Source of the DNA: Leptospirillum sp037442005
Lineage (GTDB): Bacteria; Nitrospirota; Leptospirillia; Leptospirillales; Leptospirillaceae
DNA: 9,428 nt
Direction of reading: 5' to 3'
Assembly: GCA_037442005.1 (NCBI GenBank)
Contig: JBBIRA010000052.1
Span: forward strand, 1-9,428
Both the position numbers and the translations under genes were made by a program. Positions 5,232 through 9,428 of this stretch are shown here, piece after piece. The notes beneath the pieces were generated by a model. The model ran no database searches and had not been told where the DNA came from. It saw only the letters and a list, made by a program, of their open reading frames with translations. Position 1 is the stretch's first letter, and each line of letters starts with the position of its first letter.

Positions 5232-6176
5232 CTATGTTCTGGCCCTGAACCATTCCACTGTCCGTTTCAGTCCTTCGGAAAATTCGACCTGGGGCTTATA
5301 TCCCAGCATTTCCCGGGCTTTTTTGATGTCCGCCCGGGATTCCCGGGGATCTCCGGCCCGCGCGGGCTGGAAGTCGATGGCGACTTCGGATTTGCCCAAC
5401 AGTTTTTTCAGTTCGGAAACGAGGTCCAACAGCGTGAACTGGGAACCGCAGCCGATATTGGCCGACTGGCCGATGCCGGTTTTTGTCCCGGCGGCGAGAA
5501 GATTGGCCGAGACCACATTGTCGATGTAGGTAAAGTCCCGGGACTGGAGTCCGTCGCCGTAAATGGTGATCGGTTCGTTCCGGATGATTTTGGTGATGAA
5601 CCGGGGGATCACCGCGGCATATTCCGACTGGGGATCCTGGAACGGGCCGAAAATGTTGAAATACCGGAGCGTCACGCATTCAAGACCGTAGGTCTTGGAA
5701 AAGATGGTGCCGAGATACTCCTGGCTCATCTTGGTCAGGGCGTAGGGGGACAGGGGAGACGGAACGATCGTCTCGACCCGGGGCATGCCCGGAGCGTCGC
5801 CGTAGATCGAAGAGCTTCCGGCGATGGTGACCCGGCGCACACCGGCAAGCTTGGCTTCCCAGAGAACGGCAAGGGTCCCGTCGACGTTGGCGGACTGGGT
5901 TTCAAACGGATCCTTGATCGAACGGGGAACCGATCCCAGCGCCGCCTGGTGAAAGATCACCTCGACACCGGGAAGGATTTTGGCGAGAAGATCCCGGTTT
6001 CTCACATCGCCCTCGATCAGCTGGACATCGGCCTTGATATCGTCGAGATTTTCCCGTTTGCCGTTTGAAAAATTATCCAGAATGATGACTTTCTTGCCCT
6101 GGGACAGAAGTTTCCGGGCAATGTTCGAGCCGATGAAACCGGCGCCTCCGGTGACGAGCATGGTGTTACTGGACAT
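5232..6176 (-). CDS. NAD-dependent UDP-sugar 4-epimerase, WbpP-like (extended SDR)
   Basis: This 314-residue cytoplasmic enzyme of the extended short-chain dehydrogenase/reductase family has the NAD-binding VTGGAGFIGSNI at 8-19. The acidic D34 of ILDNFSNGKREN binds the adenosine ribose. HQAALGSVPRS (76-86) holds the SVPRS motif of UDP-GlcNAc/GalNAc epimerases. GSSSIYGD (120-127) supplies the catalytic Ser, and SPYALTK (143-149) contains Y145 and K149. RYFNIFGPFQDP (171-182) and YGDGLQSRDFTYIDNVV (216-232) line the sugar pocket. These features match the WbpP/TviC group, which inverts C4 of UDP-GlcNAc or UDP-GlcNAcA. With the UDP-GlcNAc dehydrogenase upstream, the likely product is a UDP-N-acetylgalactosaminuronic acid donor. 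A strong ribosome-binding site (GGGAGG) lies five bases before the ATG. Substrate preference is inferred from context; UDP-glucose 4-epimerase is the alternative. Confidence 0.9.
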   Translation of the reverse strand: MSSNTMLVTGGAGFIGSNIARKLLSQGKKVIILDNFSNGKRENLDDIKADVQLIEGDVRNRDLLAKILPGVEVIFHQAALGSVPRSIKDPFETQSANVDGTLAVLWEAKLAGVRRVTIAGSSSIYGDAPGMPRVETIVPSPLSPYALTKMSQEYLGTIFSKTYGLECVTLRYFNIFGPFQDPQSEYAAVIPRFITKIIRNEPITIYGDGLQSRDFTYIDNVVSANLLAAGTKTGIGQSANIGCGSQFTLLDLVSELKKLLGKSEVAIDFQPARAGDPRESRADIKKAREMLGYKPQVEFSEGLKRTVEWFRART

Positions 6177-6200
6177 GGTTCCTCCCTGGTGGGTTCAAGG

Positions 6201-6235
6201 ATCCATCAGCAAGGAGAGTGTCCCTGCTGATGGAT
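6201..6235 (-). promoter_or_regulatory. Long hairpin between the dehydrogenase and epimerase genes
   Basis: ATCCATCAGCA (6201-6211) and TGCTGATGGAT (6225-6235) are perfect 11-base complementary arms. After one mismatch the stem continues with GGA/TCC (6212-6214 and 6220-6223 region), leaving a loop of about five bases. In the mRNA this sits 25 bp upstream of the epimerase start and about 33 bp after the dehydrogenase stop. No T-run follows on the transcribed strand, so it is not a classic terminator. It could protect or process the operon mRNA, or set relative expression of the two genes. The hairpin is seen; the role is inference. Confidence 0.55.
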
Positions 6236-6268
6236 GATGCGTGTCGGCGTCTTGCCCTTCCGGAGGGT

Positions 6269-7570
6269 CTAGAGACCGAAAATCCGGGTGTTGGTGATTC
6301 CCTTGAAAACATTCCGGGTATCGACGATCACCGGCAGCCGCTGGGTCAGGCTGAGATAATCGACATTGGTGTGGTCGGTCACCACGATCCCGGCGTCGAA
6401 ACGGGAAAGATCCGTTCCCGGCGCGATATCCGTCGACTGGAATGTCCGGCCGAGAAGCGAAAAGGAGTCGATATAGGGGTCGGTGTATTCGAGAATGACC
6501 CCTTTTTGTTCCAGCAATACCATGAGGTCGAGCGCCGGCGATTCCCGGAGATCGTTCACGTTCTTCTTGTAGGCGACACCGATTACCAGGATCCGGGAGC
6601 CCTTTAAGCATTTCGAATGGCTGTTCAGGGCATCGCTGACCCGGCTCAGCACATGATGGGGCATGGAGCCGTTGATGACGCCGGCGAGTTCGATGAAGCG
6701 GGCCTCAAAGCCGGACTGCTTGGCTTTCCAGGAAAGATAGTGGGGATCGATGGGAATGCAGTGGCCACCGAGCCCCGGTCCGGGGTAGAAGGGCATGAAG
6801 CCGAACGGTTTGGTGGCGGCGGCGTCGATCACTTCCCAGATATTGACGTTCAAGATATGGCTCATGAGGGCCAGTTCGTTGACCAGCCCGATGTTGACCG
6901 ACCGGAAAGTATTTTCGAGAAGCTTGACCATCTCGGCCGATTCCGGAGAAGAGACCGGGACGACCTTGGTGACGATCGTTCCGTACAGCTCCGACACCGC
7001 CCGGGTGCAGGTCGGGGTGATCCCGCCCACGACTTTGGGGGTATTGAAGATCGAGTGGGTCTGGTTCCCGGGATCGACCCGCTCCGGAGAGAAGGCGAGG
7101 TAGAAGTCCTGTCCGACCTTGTAGCGGCCATTGTCTTCCAGAGCCGGAAGCATGACTTCCCGTGTGGTGCCGGGATAGGTCGTGCTTTCAAGAACGACGA
7201 GTTGTCCCTCTTTCCGGTTGGCGATAATGGAGTCCAGGGAATTGACGATGTAGGAGATATCCGGGTCGCGGGTTTTTCGGAGAGGGGTCGGGACGCAGAT
7301 GGAAATCGTATCGACTTCCTTAAGCTTTTTGAAATCGGTGGTGCCGATCAGGTGGCCGGACCGGGTGACGTCAGAGAGCTCTGAGGAAGGAACGTCAGGA
7401 ATATAGGAGTGGCCCTTGTTGATCAGATCGACGCGGGGAGCGTCGATGTCGAAGGCAATGACCTTGAATCCCTTTTTCGCAAATTCCACCGCCAGCGGAA
7501 GGCCCACATATCCGCAACCGATGACGCCGACCACAGCTTTTTTGGAAACGATCTTGTCGATAAGACTCAT
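6269..7570 (-). CDS. UDP-N-acetylglucosamine 6-dehydrogenase, WbpA-like
   Basis: This 433-residue enzyme of the UDP-glucose/GDP-mannose dehydrogenase family oxidises C6 of the sugar in two NAD+-dependent steps, making a UDP-N-acetylhexosaminuronic acid. Order of parts: Rossmann fold with GVIGCGYVGLPLAVEF (15-30) and acidic FDID (40-43); ICVPTPL (91-97); EST-TYPGTT (128-136); FSPERVDPGN (160-169); helix EMVKLLENTF (213-222, with K216 and N220); the catalytic GPGLGGHCIPIDPHY (264-278, C271); and the C-terminal nucleotide domain (about 310-433) with GVAYKKNVNDLRESPAL. GHCIPIDPHYLSWKA and FIELAG closely resemble WbpA-type UDP-GlcNAc enzymes rather than UDP-glucose dehydrogenases. It lies 21 bp after glmS and 92 bp before the epimerase gene, all on one strand. 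AGGATGG precedes the ATG. The gene is complete. Confidence 0.93.
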   Translation of the reverse strand: MSLIDKIVSKKAVVGVIGCGYVGLPLAVEFAKKGFKVIAFDIDAPRVDLINKGHSYIPDVPSSELSDVTRSGHLIGTTDFKKLKEVDTISICVPTPLRKTRDPDISYIVNSLDSIIANRKEGQLVVLESTTYPGTTREVMLPALEDNGRYKVGQDFYLAFSPERVDPGNQTHSIFNTPKVVGGITPTCTRAVSELYGTIVTKVVPVSSPESAEMVKLLENTFRSVNIGLVNELALMSHILNVNIWEVIDAAATKPFGFMPFYPGPGLGGHCIPIDPHYLSWKAKQSGFEARFIELAGVINGSMPHHVLSRVSDALNSHSKCLKGSRILVIGVAYKKNVNDLRESPALDLMVLLEQKGVILEYTDPYIDSFSLLGRTFQSTDIAPGTDLSRFDAGIVVTDHTNVDYLSLTQRLPVIVDTRNVFKGITNTRIFGL

Positions 7571-7591
7571 CTGTCCATCCTTTGATTGGGG

Positions 7592-9428
7592 TTATTCAAC
7601 GGTGACGCTCTTGGCCAGGTTCCGGGGGCGGTCGACATCGAACCCCTTCAGGTCAGCCGTGTGGTACGAAACAAACTGCAAGACAATCGTTGAGAGAAGC
7701 GGCAGGAAAAAATCCCCGACGGGAGGGAGAAGGATCTGGTGGTTGACGACATCCTCCAGCGCCCCCTTGAGGGAAGTCGGTGCGATGGAGATGATGATCC
7801 CGCTTCGGGAGTGAACCTCTTTCAGGTTTCCCAGGATCTTGGGGAGAAGCTCCGACCCCGACACCAGGGCGAAGACCGGCATGCTGTCGGAAACCAGCGC
7901 CAGCGGGCCGTGCTTCAGCTCTCCGGACGGGTATCCCTCGGCATGGATGTAAGAAATCTCCTTGAGCTTCAGGGCCCCTTCGAGCGCCAGCGGGTAATCC
8001 CGTCCCCGTCCCAGAAACAGGGTGGAGGGAAGTTGGGTAAAGGGGCGGACCAGCTCCCGGATGGCTCCGGAAAGGTTCAGTGTCTCGTCCATGAGGGCCG
8101 GGATCCGGAAAAACTCATCCAGGATCGACAAAAGATGGGCCGTGGAATGTTCCGGGTGCGGTCGCCGGAGCCCCAGGTCGAGAGCGAAGAACATCATCGT
8201 GACGATCTGGGCTGTAAACGCCTTGGTCGAGGCGACTCCCAGCTCGGGGCCGGCAAGAAGGTACAGGGCTTCGGAGGCTTCACGCGAAGCGGTGCTGCCT
8301 TCGACGTTGGTCAGGACGATCTGGGGGACTCCCAGTTCTTTTAACAGCCGGAGACAGCTTAAGGTATCGGCGGTCTCTCCCGACTGGGTAATCAGAATCG
8401 CGAGATCCCGTTTGGGGTCGACCACCGGATGGCGGTACCGGAATTCGGAGGCGACCTCGACGGTGACCTCCACATGGCCTAAGGACTCGAGGAGGTACTT
8501 TCCGAAAAGACCGGCGTGGAAAGAGGTGCCGCAGGCGATGATGAGGATCCTTTTGGCCCGGTCAAACTTGGTCTGGACGGATTCCGGAAGGTTGACCCGC
8601 AAATGGCCGTCCGACTTGATCAGGAGCTTGGCGATGAGGTTTCTGACAACGCCGGGCTGCTCGTGAATCTCTTTAAGCATGTAGTGGGGATAGATCCCTT
8701 TCCCCTGGGACTCCGGGGTGACGGACCATTTCTGAAAGGTTTTGACAGAGACGGGGCTTCCGGAAAGCGCCTGCAGGAACTCCGGGGCCTTGCCCCGGGA
8801 CAGGACCGCGATATCGCCCCGTTCCATCGGCAGGATTTCAGAGACCTCCGGCGGAAAGGCATGGGCGTCGGAGGCCAGATACTGTCCGCCGGCATTTTTA
8901 CCGACCAATAGCGGGGATCCCATGTGGACCGCGATGACCGGGGAGTCCGGCTGACCGGTGACGGCGAGGAAGGAATAGGTTCCCGAAAGCCTTGGAAGGG
9001 TGGCCAGAACCGCTTCGGGGAAGGTTGCCCCCCCTTCCATGTGGCGGTCGATCAGATGGCCGATCAGCTCGCTGTCGGTATCGGAGGAAAAGAAGGTCCC
9101 GTTTCCGGCGAGCTCTTTCCGGAGCTCCCCGTCGTTTTCGATAATGCCATTGTGAACGACATAGACCTGACCGCACCGGTGAGGGTGGGCGTTCCGCTCG
9201 GAAGGCTGCCCGTGAGTGGCCCAGCGGGTGTGGCCGATGGCGGTGTGTCCCGGCGGTATTTTTCGTCCCATCCGTTCCCGGAGCTCCCGGGTGGCGCCGA
9301 TGGTCCGGATCAGAACCGGGTCCTGCTCAGACAGGACCAGGACGCCTGCGGAGTCGTACCCCCGATATTCAAGCTTTTCAAGACCCGTTACAACGGTCTC
9401 GACAGCTGTGTCTTTTCCCGTATAGCCG
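7592..9428 (-). CDS. glmS: Glutamine-fructose-6-phosphate aminotransferase (isomerising), start outside window
   Basis: GlmS makes glucosamine-6-phosphate from fructose-6-phosphate and glutamine, the entry step to UDP-GlcNAc. The frame runs from 9427 to a stop at 7592: 611 residues are visible, starting GYTGKDTAVETVVTGLEKLE. About five codons (expected M-C-G-I-V/I, including the catalytic Cys) lie beyond the window. Full length would be about 616, normal for the family. Visible parts, in full-length numbering: glutaminase domain to about 225, with YRGYDSAG, GHTRWATHG (70-78) and VVHNGIIEN; first SIS domain with IACGTSFHAG (302-311) and ITQSGET (351-357); second SIS domain with LGRGRDYPLALEGALKLKEI and EGYPSGELKHGPLALV. 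It ends with the canonical DRPRNLAKSVTVE. An ATG at 9271 is internal and not the start. Being first in a polysaccharide operon suggests a dedicated hexosamine supply; another copy may exist elsewhere. Confidence 0.97.
   Translation of the reverse strand, partial: GYTGKDTAVETVVTGLEKLEYRGYDSAGVLVLSEQDPVLIRTIGATRELRERMGRKIPPGHTAIGHTRWATHGQPSERNAHPHRCGQVYVVHNGIIENDGELRKELAGNGTFFSSDTDSELIGHLIDRHMEGGATFPEAVLATLPRLSGTYSFLAVTGQPDSPVIAVHMGSPLLVGKNAGGQYLASDAHAFPPEVSEILPMERGDIAVLSRGKAPEFLQALSGSPVSVKTFQKWSVTPESQGKGIYPHYMLKEIHEQPGVVRNLIAKLLIKSDGHLRVNLPESVQTKFDRAKRILIIACGTSFHAGLFGKYLLESLGHVEVTVEVASEFRYRHPVVDPKRDLAILITQSGETADTLSCLRLLKELGVPQIVLTNVEGSTASREASEALYLLAGPELGVASTKAFTAQIVTMMFFALDLGLRRPHPEHSTAHLLSILDEFFRIPALMDETLNLSGAIRELVRPFTQLPSTLFLGRGRDYPLALEGALKLKEISYIHAEGYPSGELKHGPLALVSDSMPVFALVSGSELLPKILGNLKEVHSRSGIIISIAPTSLKGALEDVVNHQILLPPVGDFFLPLLSTIVLQFVSYHTADLKGFDVDRPRNLAKSVTVE

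Noticed and set aside
6617..7384. A 255-codon plus-strand frame opposite the dehydrogenase
   Set aside because: It is Asp/Gly/Arg-rich antisense translation of a clearly recognised enzyme.
7739..8666. Plus-strand frames opposite glmS
   Set aside because: They are antisense shadows; glmS is intact and canonical there.

Overview
The window joins two different kinds of DNA. The left part (about 1-3700) is a patchwork of accessory genes and gene remains. The right part (about 3780-9428) is an intact polysaccharide-precursor operon read right to left and cut by the window end. The genes are typical of a Gram-negative bacterium: an inner-membrane initiating sugar-phosphate transferase of the EpsB/PEP-CTERM-associated type, plus nucleotide-sugar enzymes. 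GC content is moderate to high. The mix of small toxin-antitoxin modules, ISNCY- and IS21-like remains and an exopolysaccharide operon would fit an environmental chemolithotroph such as Leptospirillum (Nitrospirota), but this is only an impression. No marker here fixes the genus.

Layout, left part: 1-146 (minus) is the first 48 codons of a DUF4338 (DruA-like) protein that leaves the window. 267-310 holds two 20-bp direct repeats. 340-541 is the broken start of an ISNCY/IS1202-type transposase gene that still has a good ribosome-binding site. A promoter with an operator-like palindrome (538-566) precedes an intact Phd/YefM antitoxin-VapC toxin pair (653-1311). At 1398-2142 lies a dead primase domain of the TOTE conflict-system type, with two frameshifts and an in-frame TAG. 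2234-2515 holds G-rich 23-nt tandem repeats, an AT-rich spacer and a second pair of direct repeats; I read these as terminal repeats of a lost IS21-like element. Next come an unassigned open stretch, a BrnT toxin gene broken by one missing G, and its intact helix-turn-helix antitoxin gene (3024-3365). A frameshifted LysR-regulator fragment (3387-3690, minus) closes this part.

Layout, right part (all minus, so transcription order is from high to low coordinates): glmS (first five codons outside the window), a UDP-GlcNAc 6-dehydrogenase (WbpA type), a UDP-sugar 4-epimerase (WbpP type) and a polyprenyl-phosphate sugar-1-phosphate transferase. Together they describe a route: GlmS feeds hexosamine synthesis towards UDP-GlcNAc, the dehydrogenase and epimerase make an N-acetyl-hexosaminuronic acid donor, and the transferase loads the first sugar on the lipid carrier at the inner membrane. 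A long hairpin sits between the dehydrogenase and epimerase genes.

I found no tRNA, rRNA, CRISPR array or convincing rho-independent terminator. The main points of interest are the defence-related debris next to the polysaccharide operon, the TOTE primase relic, the repeat arrays, and the toxin-dead/antitoxin-alive state of the BrnT module.
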